Source of the DNA: JAFLCM01 sp964510955
GTDB taxonomy: Bacteria; Planctomycetota; Phycisphaerae; Phycisphaerales; UBA1924
Direction: 5' to 3'
Length of the DNA: 64,000 bases
NCBI GenBank assembly: GCA_964510955.1
Contig: CAZEDW010000016.1
Location: 22,824-86,823, forward strand
Shown here one piece after another: positions 16,908-25,703 of the stretch. The translations under genes and the position numbers were made by a program. Position 1 is the first letter of the stretch. Every line of letters starts with the position of its first letter. The notes under the pieces are model-generated. The model saw only the letters and a program-made list of their open reading frames with translations. It searched no databases and was not told where the DNA came from.

Positions 16908-17357
16908 TTAGAGCGACTTGGCGTTGATGGTGAGCTTGGTGGGCTGCTGGGCGGCGTGGGGGTGCTCGGCGCCCTTGTACACCTTCAGCTTGTTGATCAT
17001 GGCCCGACCCAGCCGGCCCTTGGGGAGCATCCGCTTGACGGCGTCCTCGATCACGGACTCGGGCTTGCGGTCGAGCAACTGCTGGTAAGTGGCCATGCGC
17101 AGGCCGCCGGCGTAGCCGGAGTAGAAGGTGCGGATGCGCTGGGCCGCCTTGTTGCCGGACATCTCGATCTTGTCGGCGTTGATGACGATGACGAAGTCGC
17201 CGGTGTCAACGTGCGGCGTGTAGGTGGGCCGGTGCTTGCCCATCAGCACCGTGGCGATCTGATTGGCCATGCGCCCCAGGCGGAGGCCGCTGGCGTCAAC
17301 GATGTGCCAGCCGCGGGTGAGCTGGTCGGGCTGCGTGATGAGTGAGGTTTGGCGCAT
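16908..17357 (-). CDS. rplM: 50S ribosomal protein L13
   Basis: A 149-residue protein with WHIVDASGLRLGRMANQIA, GKHRPTYTPHVDTGDFVIVI and MLPKGRLGRAMINKLKVYKG, all L13 signatures. The ATG at 17357 is chosen because it gives the family's normal length; an in-frame TTG at 17426 would add about 23 unconserved residues. There is no Shine-Dalgarno sequence. A predicted promoter and a leader with two hairpins lie upstream, the second resembling an attenuator. Confidence 0.96.
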   Translation of the reverse strand: MRQTSLITQPDQLTRGWHIVDASGLRLGRMANQIATVLMGKHRPTYTPHVDTGDFVIVINADKIEMSGNKAAQRIRTFYSGYAGGLRMATYQQLLDRKPESVIEDAVKRMLPKGRLGRAMINKLKVYKGAEHPHAAQQPTKLTINAKSL

Positions 17358-17477
17358 GGCTGGGATTTGGGTGTGAGTCTGCGGGACAGAACGACTGCGG
17401 TTCGCGGGGTTGAGCGTCCTGCTCAACTGCGAAGGGAACTGGTCGAACCCGAGGTCCGGGCGCCGGTTCGGCCCGCC

Positions 17478-17500
17478 GAAAAACCCTTCAGATTGAAGGG
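17478..17500 (-). terminator. Attenuator-like hairpin in rplM leader
   Basis: On the minus strand CCCTTCA, a 3-base loop ATC and TGAAGGG form a perfect 7-base stem followed by TTTTTC. It lies between the predicted promoter (17556-17584) and the rplM start (17357). It may therefore act inside the leader, or alternatively end read-through from the dockerin gene that stops at 17645. Confidence 0.55.
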
Positions 17501-17530
17501 CCGCGTGTCACGGGCGTGAGGCTGGGATGG

Positions 17531-17547
17531 CTCGGGGAGTGCCCGAG
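17531..17547 (-). other. Hairpin at predicted 5' end of the rplM transcript
   Basis: CTCGGG and CCCGAG pair around a 5-base loop immediately after the predicted start point of the rplM-rpsI transcript. It may protect the RNA 5' end or pair alternatively with the attenuator. Confidence 0.35.
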
Positions 17548-17555
17548 GGGTGAAG

Positions 17556-17584
17556 AGTGTAGCCGATCCGGGCGGCTTGAGCAA
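17556..17584 (-). promoter_or_regulatory. Predicted promoter of rplM-rpsI
   Basis: On the minus strand TTGCTC (17584-17579), a 17-base spacer and TACACT (17561-17556) lie about 200 bases upstream of rplM. The -35 is weak, but the spacing is ideal and the pair resembles the promoter at 2907-2934. Confidence 0.4.
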
Positions 17585-17644
17585 GATGCTGAGCGTTGGG
17601 CGCGCCGGCGGGTTAGGTGCCGGTCAGGTGCCGGCCCGGGCGGC

Positions 17645-18994
17645 TCAGCCGCACACATGGCCAAACCGGCTGAGGAGCAGCACCAGGTCGCTGGTGTCGA
17701 CGAACCCGTCCCCGTTCATATCGCCGACCGAGGCGGGGACGACACCCTGACCGAACTTTGAGAGCAGCAGCGTCAGGTCCTGGGTGTTGACGGCACGGTC
17801 ACCGTCAAAGTCGCCGCGGCAGGCGGGGCCGAACACGAGGTGGTCGAAGGCGATGCCGTCGTTGAACCCGACGCGCCCGTTGCGGATGAACACGAGCTGG
17901 ATGAGCGAGTCGATCGAGTTCAACCGCAGGTAGCCGTTGCGCCCCGACGACCCGAACCCGCCCAGGGCTCGCAGTTCGCCGAGGTTTCTCCCGTTCACCA
18001 GCACCGCGGCGGGCTGGTCCTCGTCCTCGACGCTGAAGCCCACGAGCCCCACGGGCTGGTCAAAGATGAAAAACAGATCGCCCCAGTTGTCTACCTGCCC
18101 GTACGGGTGCGACTGGTTGTCCCGCGTGTTGAGCAGCATGTGCGTCCCGTCCCACGCGCCGTGGTCGAAAGCGTCGCCCCAGGTATCGCTCGCGGGGTCG
18201 AAGGTGCCGGGGATCGTGGAAGAAGGAACGAGATTGCCCAGCGCCGAATAAACGCCGATGCCGACGCCCGGCGCCAGCGCGGTGTCCTCAAAGTCCTCAA
18301 CGGTCAGCCCGACCAAGCCGAGCTGGGCATCCGAGAGCCCCCACTGCGTGAACCCCGTGGCGTTGACCGGGACCCGCTCCTCGCGGGTAAAGGAGAGGTA
18401 ATCGATCGCCCATCCATCGCCGCCGGTGTTGTTCAGGCGCAGACTTGTGATGCGTTCAGCGCCCGCGGACTCGATCACGATGAAGCCCTGCCGCCCGCCG
18501 TTGAACGGCAGCGAAACCAGGGACCCCAGAGTCCCGCGGCTGATGCCGTTGATCACCAGTTCCACACCCAGGTCGGCCTGCTGCATGCTGAACCCGACCG
18601 CGACCACCGGCGGCGTGAAGGTGAACTCGACGTCGCCAAAATACTGGCTCTGCGTGTACGGGTGCGAGAGGTTGTCGGGCGTGTTGATCAGGACGTTCGT
18701 GCTGCGCCAGCCCCCGGGCACAAAGGCGTTGCCGTAGGGGTCGGTGGCAGGGTCAAACACGTTCGGCAGCGTTGAGAACGGCCCGGTGTTGCCGGCGGTG
18801 CTGAACCAGCTCACCTGCAGGCCCGGGGCCAGCCCGGTGTTCTGGAAGCTCTCAACGATGAAGTTCCGCGTCCCGATGATGTCGTTGCTCGTCCCCCAGC
18901 GGTCCGGCGTGGTGGCGAAATAGCTGAACTGCGCCCCCGCCGACTGGGCGGACAAGGCGCACGCAACGATGGCACAAAGGTCCAGGTTTTTCAT
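17645..18994 (-). CDS. Secreted two-repeat protein with dockerin-like C-terminus
   Basis: A 449-residue exported protein. The ATG at 18994 follows GGAGAGAGAA, and the signal peptide MKNLDLCAIVACALSAQSAG ends near GAQ. Two similar beta-rich domains follow. Domain one has FIVESFQNTGLAPGLQVSWF, VFDPATDPYGNAF and LINTPDNLSHPYTQSQYFGD; domain two has VEDFEDTALAPGVGIGVYSA, TFDPASDTWGDAF and LLNTRDNQSHPYGQVDNWGD. The shared pattern indicates an internal duplication. Two dockerin-like units end the protein (GDFDGDRAVNTQDLTLLLSK and GDMNGDGFVDTSDLVLLLSR). No catalytic motif was recognised. Confidence 0.75.
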   Translation of the reverse strand: MKNLDLCAIVACALSAQSAGAQFSYFATTPDRWGTSNDIIGTRNFIVESFQNTGLAPGLQVSWFSTAGNTGPFSTLPNVFDPATDPYGNAFVPGGWRSTNVLINTPDNLSHPYTQSQYFGDVEFTFTPPVVAVGFSMQQADLGVELVINGISRGTLGSLVSLPFNGGRQGFIVIESAGAERITSLRLNNTGGDGWAIDYLSFTREERVPVNATGFTQWGLSDAQLGLVGLTVEDFEDTALAPGVGIGVYSALGNLVPSSTIPGTFDPASDTWGDAFDHGAWDGTHMLLNTRDNQSHPYGQVDNWGDLFFIFDQPVGLVGFSVEDEDQPAAVLVNGRNLGELRALGGFGSSGRNGYLRLNSIDSLIQLVFIRNGRVGFNDGIAFDHLVFGPACRGDFDGDRAVNTQDLTLLLSKFGQGVVPASVGDMNGDGFVDTSDLVLLLSRFGHVCG

Positions 18995-19073
18995 GGTTCT
19001 CTCTCCGCGCAGTCCGGCGGCCTGATGAAGGACGCTCGGTGCACTCCGGGAGTGTATGCGGATCGGACGAGCG

Positions 19074-20429
19074 TCAACCCACGTCACGCCGCTGGAACAG
19101 CAGCACCCCCAGCGCCAGGAACGCGGCGATCTGGGCCCCGCCGTAACCCGCCAGCAGGCCCAGGTACCGCCCGGTGATGGCGTTTCCCTGGGTGATGGCG
19201 TCGACCAGCCAGTAGAACTGGAAGTTGGGAACGACCGCCCACGCCGTGCGGGCGAGCACGTTGCCGCCGGTCGGGCGCGAGAACAGGTAGTCGCCCTTGA
19301 GCGGCGGTCGTGAGATCGGGAGGTTGTTCACGTTGACGCAGGTGTAGCGGAGCTTGTTCTCCGAGATCTCGCGGACCACCAGCGCCGGGGCGCTCTTGGC
19401 GCTCATCACGTCTTCGCCCTTGTTGGGGTCTCCCTTGAACACACCCTGGTTCGGAACAACCATGCCAACGCCGTTGGGGTTGGGGCCGTAGTAGACCTGG
19501 TCGCCCACCTTGAGCTCGGGCGTGGCGGGGTTCTTGGTGCCGATGATCACCCAGTTGCCGGCCTTGTTCATCTCCTCGGTGTCGAGTCGGTGAGTGCCGA
19601 TCTCGACGATCGAAGCGATCTGGTGGTTGTCAAACGCGGGTCGCCCGAGCATGTAGTTGCTCAGCAGCCCCAGGATGAAGCACCCGCTGCACACCACGAT
19701 GGTCATCACCTGCCCCAATCGCGTGGAGCAGGCGACGGCGATCGCCGTCAGCACCATCAGCGCCAAGAGCACCGCCGCGGAGGCGATCATGATCTGGGGC
19801 TTGAGATCGGCGGTGATGTTCTGCCATTCCCAGTCCTTGCTCACCACCAGCGTGAGGGCGTAGGCGATCAGCGACAGCGGCAGGAGCGAGCCGATGCAGG
19901 TGCTGCTGAACACCCAGCCGTAGAAGAAGTTCCCCCAGATCCCCAGCCCGATCGCCAGCAGGAGGGCCGTGGTCCCGAACACCAGCACCGGCCCGTCGGC
20001 GGTGTCACGGGCGGTGGACATGACGGCGTGCCGGATGGCGAACATGAAGAACACGAGCATGATCACGCCCGCGACCAAGATCGACGCCACGATGCCGAGG
20101 TACTTCCCCAGGACAAACAGGGGTCGCCCCACGGGCTTGGAGATCACCGTGAGGGCCGTGCGATTCTCCAGCTCGCGCGAGACAACCGAGGTGGCGATGA
20201 ACGCCGCCAGCAGCATGGCGCAGACCATGACGGTCGCCAGCCCCATGTCCAGCAGCATCTTGTTGTCGCCGGAGACCTCGGCGTTCTCGGTGTAGCCCAT
20301 CGAGTACGACGACAGGAGCGTGTTGAAGACCTGCAGCAGCCCGGCCAGCATCACCAGGACGAAGAAGATCGGCTGGCGGATGGACTCGAGGAAGGTGTTC
20401 TTGGCGATGGCGAGGGTTTGGCCGAACAT
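19074..20429 (-). CDS. ABC-2 type transporter permease
   Basis: A 451-residue inner-membrane protein. The N-terminus MFGQTLAIAKNTFLESIRQP is the usual cytosolic start of ABC-2 permeases, followed by helices at about 22-44 and 62-84. VVSRELENRTALTVISKPV marks the coupling region seen in ABC-2 and NosY-like permeases. Further helices follow, and a large soluble domain (about 280-400) precedes the last helix (GGAQIAAFLALGVLLFQRRD). It has no ATPase next to it on its own strand. The ATPase at 25704-26879, in the divergent block 0.5 kb away, is the obvious candidate partner. Confidence 0.8.
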   Translation of the reverse strand: MFGQTLAIAKNTFLESIRQPIFFVLVMLAGLLQVFNTLLSSYSMGYTENAEVSGDNKMLLDMGLATVMVCAMLLAAFIATSVVSRELENRTALTVISKPVGRPLFVLGKYLGIVASILVAGVIMLVFFMFAIRHAVMSTARDTADGPVLVFGTTALLLAIGLGIWGNFFYGWVFSSTCIGSLLPLSLIAYALTLVVSKDWEWQNITADLKPQIMIASAAVLLALMVLTAIAVACSTRLGQVMTIVVCSGCFILGLLSNYMLGRPAFDNHQIASIVEIGTHRLDTEEMNKAGNWVIIGTKNPATPELKVGDQVYYGPNPNGVGMVVPNQGVFKGDPNKGEDVMSAKSAPALVVREISENKLRYTCVNVNNLPISRPPLKGDYLFSRPTGGNVLARTAWAVVPNFQFYWLVDAITQGNAITGRYLGLLAGYGGAQIAAFLALGVLLFQRRDVG

Positions 20430-20952
20430 GCGTCTGGCGATGCTCCCGGATGGCGCGGACGGGGGGCGAGCAGTTGGGCGGGCTCGCGGGCAGGATGGGG
20501 CGGGTCAAGATTGGGGGGCAAGGGTACGGCGGATCGGGCCGCGCTGCCGATCCATGCGAGAGCCTGAGCGCCATCACCCCCTGGCCGGGCTGCCGGTCGG
20601 AACAAAACCGAAAAATACGCCGAACCGTTGGGCGGGCGGCTCGTAGAACGTCTCTCCCCCGGCCCGGGTTCGGGGGATTGTTGCAGTGGCTTGACCGGAT
20701 CGTGTCCCGAGGCGAGCGAGGGGAACCCGGTGGCCTGGCGGCGCGCCCGCCGGCCCGAACATCGGGGAGAGAGAACCGGCCCGCACGGCCGGTTTCGATT
20801 AGAATCGTGCCCCGCCGAGGAGTCCGCGCGCCCGAGGGCGTTCCACCAGGGATTCAACGCGGTGACTCGGGGCGCCCGTGGCACACGTCCCGACGCCGAA
20901 AATCGGGGCCGCCCCGCCTTTCTCTAGCTCATCCGGACGACATGCGCTCCCC
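20430..20952. other. Divergent intergenic region without a gene
   Basis: This 523-base region lies between the minus-strand permease and the plus-strand SPFH block and should carry both promoters. A hairpin of AACCGGCC and GGCCGGTT lies at 20774-20794, followed by CGATTAGAATCG; TAGAAT there is a possible -10 without a good -35. The frames that cross it are Arg/Gly/Pro-rich and look non-coding. Confidence 0.45.
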
Positions 20953-23004
20953 ATGACCGCCGACCATCTTTCCTACAAAAGAGCCACCACCGTCTGCGTC
21001 ATCGGCATGGCCATCCAGGGCGTGCTGGCGACCATAACACTGTTGTACGGGCTGCTGAGCAGCGACAACAGTGACATCGCCGCCATCAACGGGTCGTTCG
21101 CGATGTACCTGGGGCTGCCCATCTGGTTCAGCCTGTCGCTGGTGTTCCACCAGCACAAGCTGGAGCGGCTGGAGGCGCTGGAGGCCGAGGCGTACCGCAC
21201 TTCGGCGGCGGCCCAGGCGTCGGTGTTCGAGGGCATCGGGCAGGACCAGACCGTGCAGGCGACCCGCCTGGCGTGGATGCACAAGTGGTTCCTTCCGGCG
21301 ATGAGCCTACTGGTGGGTGGCGGATATATCGGGCTCGCAACGTGGCTCTGGCCCAAGAGCCGCCTATTTTCCCAACTGGGCAACATCAACGGGGAGCCGC
21401 CAAGCGGCTGGGCGATTTCGGTGGGGATGGGGGTGGCCATTCTGGCCTTCATCTTCGGGCGCTTTGTTGCGGGCATGGCCAAGCAGAAGGTATGGAGCCT
21501 GCTGCACGCCGGCTCGGCGTCGGCGGTGCTCTGCTCGCTGGTCGGCGCGCTGCTGGTCATCGTGCACTTCACCTTTGTCACGCTGCGGTGGGACACCGGC
21601 CTGCTGTACGCGCCCCTGGTCATGGACGCCGCCATGGCCGCCCTGGGCGCGGAGATGCTGCTGCACTTCGTGCTCAACCTCTACCGCCCCCGCAAGGCGG
21701 GCGAGTGGCTCCGGCCGGCGTTCGACTCGCGCGTGCTGGCCTTCATCGCCGCGCCGGACCGGCTGGCGGCGTCGATCTCCGACGCCATCAACTACCAGTT
21801 CGGCTTCAACGTCTCGTCCACCTGGTTCTACCGGCTGATCGCGCGGTCGGTGTTCCCGCTCGTGGCGCTGGTGGTGCTCACGCTCTGGGGCCTTACCTGC
21901 CTCGTGGTGGTTCGCCCCCACCAAAGGGCGCTGGTGCTCCGCGGCGGGCAGTTGGCCGAGGAGGTCGGCCCCGGGCTGGTCGTCAAGAAGCCCTGGCCCC
22001 TTGACGACGTGATCATCTACCCGGCCTCGGCCGTCAACCAGCTCCGGGTCGGCACTTCCCCACCCGACAAGGACGGCCCGATCCTCTGGACCAACGAGCA
22101 TTCCGGCGAGGAAACCCTGATGCTCGTCCAGCCGTGGGGCGCAGCCGCGGGGGTGCAGGCCAGCGACCTCGCGCTGCTCGCCGTCGAGGTTCCCATCCAC
22201 TACACGGTCCGCGACCTCAAGAGCTACAAGCGCCTGGCGCAGGACGCCGCGGGCGACGAGCCCGACAAGACCCGCCAGGAGCTTCTCACGGCGGCCGCCT
22301 CCAGCGTGGTCATCAAGCACCTGGCGACGTTCACCGTCGACGCTCTTCTGGGCGACAAGCGCGCCGACGTGGCTCAGGACCTGAAGATCGGCATCCAGAA
22401 GCAGTTCGACGCCATGGACGCCGGCGTTGACGTTTCGTTCGTGGGCGTCTCGGGCGTGCACCCCAAGCAGACCGTCGCGCCGGCGTTCGAGGACGTCGTC
22501 GCCAAGGACCAGGTCCGCGAGAAGACCATCGAAGACGCCCGCAAGACCGAGATCGAGAAACTCGCCAGCGTGGCCGGCACGGTCGATACGGCCCGCGCGA
22601 TCATCGCCCTCTTGGACGACCTCGACAAGCTGAAGTCCGGCCCCAAGCCCGACGCGGGCGCCGCGGCCGCCATCGAGGCCAAGGTCATGGAGCGGATCGA
22701 GAGCGCCGGCGGCGAGGCGGCGGCGATGCTGTCGCAGGCCAAGGCGGCTCGCTGGCAGCGCTCGATCGGCGAAAGGGCCAAGGCCGTGCGGTCCGAGGGC
22801 CAGATCGCCAGCTACCGGGCCGCGCCGCTGGCGTACAAGGCGGGCGTGTACCTGGACGCGCTGCGGGTCGCGGCCCGCGGGGCCAAGGTGTACATCAGCC
22901 CGTTCCCGAATCTGCAGGTGCAGGGCAACTACGAGGACATCGAGCCCGACGTCTCCGGCTTCAAGCCCGCCAAGCTCGAGGGCGATCAGGAAAACCAGAG
23001 GTAA
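20953..23004 (+). CDS. Polytopic SPFH/Band 7 (HflK-like) membrane protein
   Basis: A 683-residue protein, first of three consecutive SPFH proteins. Unlike ordinary HflK it carries about seven membrane helices in the first 330 residues (for example TTVCVIGMAIQGVLATITLL, FLPAMSLLVGGGYIGLATWL and VFPLVALVVLTLWGLTCLVV). The SPFH domain starts at VRPHQRALVLRGGQLAEEVG and runs to about 560. It is followed by a charged coiled coil (VAKDQVREKTIEDARKTEIE) and a helical C-terminus. The start at 20953 is chosen because it begins the first helix; no Shine-Dalgarno is present. It probably builds a membrane scaffold with the next two gene products. It is separated from the next gene by six bases. Confidence 0.8.
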   Translation: MTADHLSYKRATTVCVIGMAIQGVLATITLLYGLLSSDNSDIAAINGSFAMYLGLPIWFSLSLVFHQHKLERLEALEAEAYRTSAAAQASVFEGIGQDQTVQATRLAWMHKWFLPAMSLLVGGGYIGLATWLWPKSRLFSQLGNINGEPPSGWAISVGMGVAILAFIFGRFVAGMAKQKVWSLLHAGSASAVLCSLVGALLVIVHFTFVTLRWDTGLLYAPLVMDAAMAALGAEMLLHFVLNLYRPRKAGEWLRPAFDSRVLAFIAAPDRLAASISDAINYQFGFNVSSTWFYRLIARSVFPLVALVVLTLWGLTCLVVVRPHQRALVLRGGQLAEEVGPGLVVKKPWPLDDVIIYPASAVNQLRVGTSPPDKDGPILWTNEHSGEETLMLVQPWGAAAGVQASDLALLAVEVPIHYTVRDLKSYKRLAQDAAGDEPDKTRQELLTAAASSVVIKHLATFTVDALLGDKRADVAQDLKIGIQKQFDAMDAGVDVSFVGVSGVHPKQTVAPAFEDVVAKDQVREKTIEDARKTEIEKLASVAGTVDTARAIIALLDDLDKLKSGPKPDAGAAAAIEAKVMERIESAGGEAAAMLSQAKAARWQRSIGERAKAVRSEGQIASYRAAPLAYKAGVYLDALRVAARGAKVYISPFPNLQVQGNYEDIEPDVSGFKPAKLEGDQENQR

Positions 23005-23010
23005 AGACCA

Positions 23011-24039
23011 GTGCGCAAGACATTCCTCTTTCTCATCGCCGCGGTCATCGTTGTGGGTTTCCTTGTGTACATGATGACCTACACGGTGCGGTTCACCGAC
23101 GCCGCGGTGGTCACGACATTCGGCAAGGCGACGCCCGAGAGCGTGGTCCGCGAGCCGGGCATGAAGTTCAAGTGGCCCGCGCCCATCCAGAGCGTGGCCC
23201 TGTACGACACCCGGGCCCGATTCCTGAGCACCAAGAGCGAGACCCAGCAGACCGCCGACGACCGGCAGATCGTGGTCGAGAGCTTCATGACCTGGCGCGT
23301 CTCGGACCCTTACCTGTTCAACCAGAAGTTCAGCCGCGAGGGCTCGTCGCCGCTGGATCACTACAAGCAGGCCGAGCGCGTCCTGACCGACCTGCTCCGG
23401 TCGGCCATGAGCGAGGTGAGCAAGTACAAGCTGGGCGAGCTGTTCACCCCCAAGCTGGGCGACTCCAAGCTGCCGGCGCTGGAGCAGGACGTGATGGCCC
23501 GACTGAAGAAGAAGGGCGGCGCCGACTCGGGCGCGCCCGCCGGCGCCGGCGAAGCCGCCAAGAGCCTCGCCGACTACGGCGTCGAGATCGTCATGGTGGG
23601 CATCAACAAGGTGGTGCTGCCCGAGAGCACGACCAACCAGGTGTTCGAGCGGATGAAGGCCACGATGGCGACCCGCGCGGCGCGGGCCGAGAGCGAGGGC
23701 AAGGCCGCCGCCGCCCAGATCACCAGCGCCGCCGACAGCGACGCCAAGCGCATCCGTGCGTTCGCGCAGCTCAAGGCCGACACCATCAAGAACCAGGGCG
23801 ATCTTGAGGCCGCCGCGTACCTCAAGGCCCAGTCGGAAGACCCCGAGCTGGCCCAGTTCCTCAAGAAGGTCGAGCTGATGCGCGAGGGCTTCGGAAAGAA
23901 AGTCATGCTGGTCATGCCGACCACGATGTTCGGGGTTGACATCTTCGACCCCGGAACGCTGGCCCCCCTGATGACCCCCAAGCGCGTCGGCGAGGCGTCG
24001 CCGACCGGCAAGGCCCCCGCGGAGGGTGTCGGGCAATGA
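23011..24039 (+). CDS. SPFH protein, HflC-like
   Basis: A 342-residue protein with a GTG start, one N-terminal membrane span (TFLFLIAAVIVVGFLVYMMT) and the SPFH opening VRFTDAAVVTTFGKATPESV. PGMKFKWPAPIQSVALYDTR is the canonical HflC-like beta segment. VGINKVVLPESTTNQVFERM and the Ala/Glu-rich coiled coil that follows match the HflC region. In other bacteria HflC pairs with HflK to cage the FtsH protease; no ftsH is present here. Its stop overlaps the next ATG by four bases (ATGA), which implies translational coupling. Confidence 0.85.
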   Translation: MRKTFLFLIAAVIVVGFLVYMMTYTVRFTDAAVVTTFGKATPESVVREPGMKFKWPAPIQSVALYDTRARFLSTKSETQQTADDRQIVVESFMTWRVSDPYLFNQKFSREGSSPLDHYKQAERVLTDLLRSAMSEVSKYKLGELFTPKLGDSKLPALEQDVMARLKKKGGADSGAPAGAGEAAKSLADYGVEIVMVGINKVVLPESTTNQVFERMKATMATRAARAESEGKAAAAQITSAADSDAKRIRAFAQLKADTIKNQGDLEAAAYLKAQSEDPELAQFLKKVELMREGFGKKVMLVMPTTMFGVDIFDPGTLAPLMTPKRVGEASPTGKAPAEGVGQ

Positions 24040-25640
24040 CCGACCAGGACTTCAACCAGCCCGAGTCATCGGGGGCGCCGATCGAGGCGATGCCCGTCGA
24101 GGCGCCGCGCAGGGCCGCGTCCGTGACGCTGCGTTCCGACGACGCCCGCCAGAGCCGCGCCGCGTCGCTCGACGCGGCCAACAAGTCGCTCGGCGACGCG
24201 CTGCGGATCACCTACCGGCTCATCCAACTGGTGATGATCGTGCTGATCGCGCTGTTCGCTGTCAGCGGCTTCCAGAAGGTCGAGCAGGCGGAGCGCGGCG
24301 TCAAGATCACCCTCGGCGAGCTCTCCAGCGCCGACCTTCAGCCCGGCTTTCAGTTCAGCCTGCCGTACCCGCTGGGTCAGATCATCAAGGTCTCGACGGC
24401 GCAGGTGAAGCAGGACCTCGACGAATCGTTCTTCCCGTTCCTGGACAAGAACCAGAAGGGTCAGTCGATCGAGCAGCTGGGCTTCGGCGACGTGCTCCGC
24501 CCCGGTCGCGACAACTCGCTCATCACCGGCGACGGCAACCTCGCCCACGCCCGCTTCGGGGTTGACTATCACCGCGAATCGCCCGCCGACCTGATCCAGA
24601 ACATCGCTGACGACCAGGAAGCCAAGCTGGTACGCGCTGTTGTTGAGCGTGCGGCGGTGCAGGTCATCGCCCAGGTGCCGCTGGACCAGTTGCTCAAGCG
24701 TGCATCGGCCCGCGCCCAGGCCGCCGCGAACTCTGCCGACGCGGCCTCAAAGACCAAGCCCCCAGAGGGCGACAAAGGCGTCAAAGAGGCCGTCAAGGGC
24801 GAGGCGCCCAAGGGCGAAGCTCCCAAGAGTGGCGAAACACCGCCCGCTGCGCCGTCGCCCGCCGGCGCCTCGTCCGGCGTGCCGGCTCGCTCGTCCGTCG
24901 GCAGCGAGATCGAGGACCGCATCCGTCGCGTCGCGCAGAAATCGCTCGACGAGATGAAGAGCGGCCTGCGGATCGACACGGTGTCGATGCGCGACGAGAC
25001 CCCCCCGCTGCGCACCCGCCAGAGCTACCAGGACGTGCAGACCGCCGAGAGCAAGGCGGCCCAGGCCCGCGAGGAAGCCCAGAAGGCGCGGGACACGATC
25101 CTCAACACCGCCGCCGGCGCCGCGTACCCCGTGCTGCTGGCGCTCATTGATGAGTACGGCGCCCGCATCGACGCGAAGGACTCCGCGGGCGCCGAGCAGA
25201 CGCTCGACACGCTGTTCAACGTGCTCGAAGGAAAGCTCGAGGCCAAGCCCCTCAAGGTCGCCGGCGTCGACTTCACGGTCCCCCGCATGGCCGGCGACGC
25301 GGCCACCCGGGTGCAGGAGGCGCTGCGTTACCGCTCGGGTGTCGTTCAGGAAGCCAAGGGCCAGGAGGCCACCTTCCGCGCCAAGCTCAGCCAGTACCGC
25401 GCCAACCCGCGGGTCTTCATCACCCGCGAGTGGGTGGACGGGCTGACCGATTTCCTCAAGCAGGATCAGGTCGAGGCCCTGGTGCTGCCCGACAAGACCA
25501 GCCCGCTCGTCCTCAGGATCAGCTCCGACCCCGACATCGTCAAGGAGATCAGGGCCCGACTTCAGAAGAAGGCGGTCGAGTCGAACTGGGAGCTGAAGCG
25601 CGCCTACGACGCGGGCCAGTTGCCGGGGGACTCGAAGTAA
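24036..25640 (+). CDS. SPFH protein, HflK-like
   Basis: A 534-residue protein. After about 65 polar residues there is one membrane span (LVMIVLIALFAVSGFQKV), then the HflK-type opening EQAERGVKITLGELSSADLQ and PGFQFSLPYPLGQIIKVSTA. A low-complexity Lys/Pro/Glu insertion (about 235-285) interrupts the SPFH domain before EIEDRIRRVAQKSLDEMKSG. The C-terminal part is helical and charged. Together with the preceding HflC-like protein it forms the classic hetero-oligomer pair, while the polytopic protein upstream is an additional member. Confidence 0.8.
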   Translation: MTDQDFNQPESSGAPIEAMPVEAPRRAASVTLRSDDARQSRAASLDAANKSLGDALRITYRLIQLVMIVLIALFAVSGFQKVEQAERGVKITLGELSSADLQPGFQFSLPYPLGQIIKVSTAQVKQDLDESFFPFLDKNQKGQSIEQLGFGDVLRPGRDNSLITGDGNLAHARFGVDYHRESPADLIQNIADDQEAKLVRAVVERAAVQVIAQVPLDQLLKRASARAQAAANSADAASKTKPPEGDKGVKEAVKGEAPKGEAPKSGETPPAAPSPAGASSGVPARSSVGSEIEDRIRRVAQKSLDEMKSGLRIDTVSMRDETPPLRTRQSYQDVQTAESKAAQAREEAQKARDTILNTAAGAAYPVLLALIDEYGARIDAKDSAGAEQTLDTLFNVLEGKLEAKPLKVAGVDFTVPRMAGDAATRVQEALRYRSGVVQEAKGQEATFRAKLSQYRANPRVFITREWVDGLTDFLKQDQVEALVLPDKTSPLVLRISSDPDIVKEIRARLQKKAVESNWELKRAYDAGQLPGDSK

Positions 25641-25703
25641 TCAGCCCAGGCGGCCGGCACGCCCGGCACGCCTGTCCGGAGCCGGGGGCCTCCCGGATCA
25701 CGC

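Noticed and set aside
17358..17426. Upstream TTG start for rplM
   Set aside because: It would add about 23 residues not found in L13; the ATG at 17357 gives the normal length.
20450..20956. Possible small gene upstream of the SPFH block
   Set aside because: Arg/Gly/Pro-rich, no ribosome-binding site, and no motif; more likely a regulatory region.
21364..24036. Open frame of about 890 codons on the minus strand
   Set aside because: Antisense shadow of the SPFH genes, with no domain or ribosome-binding site.
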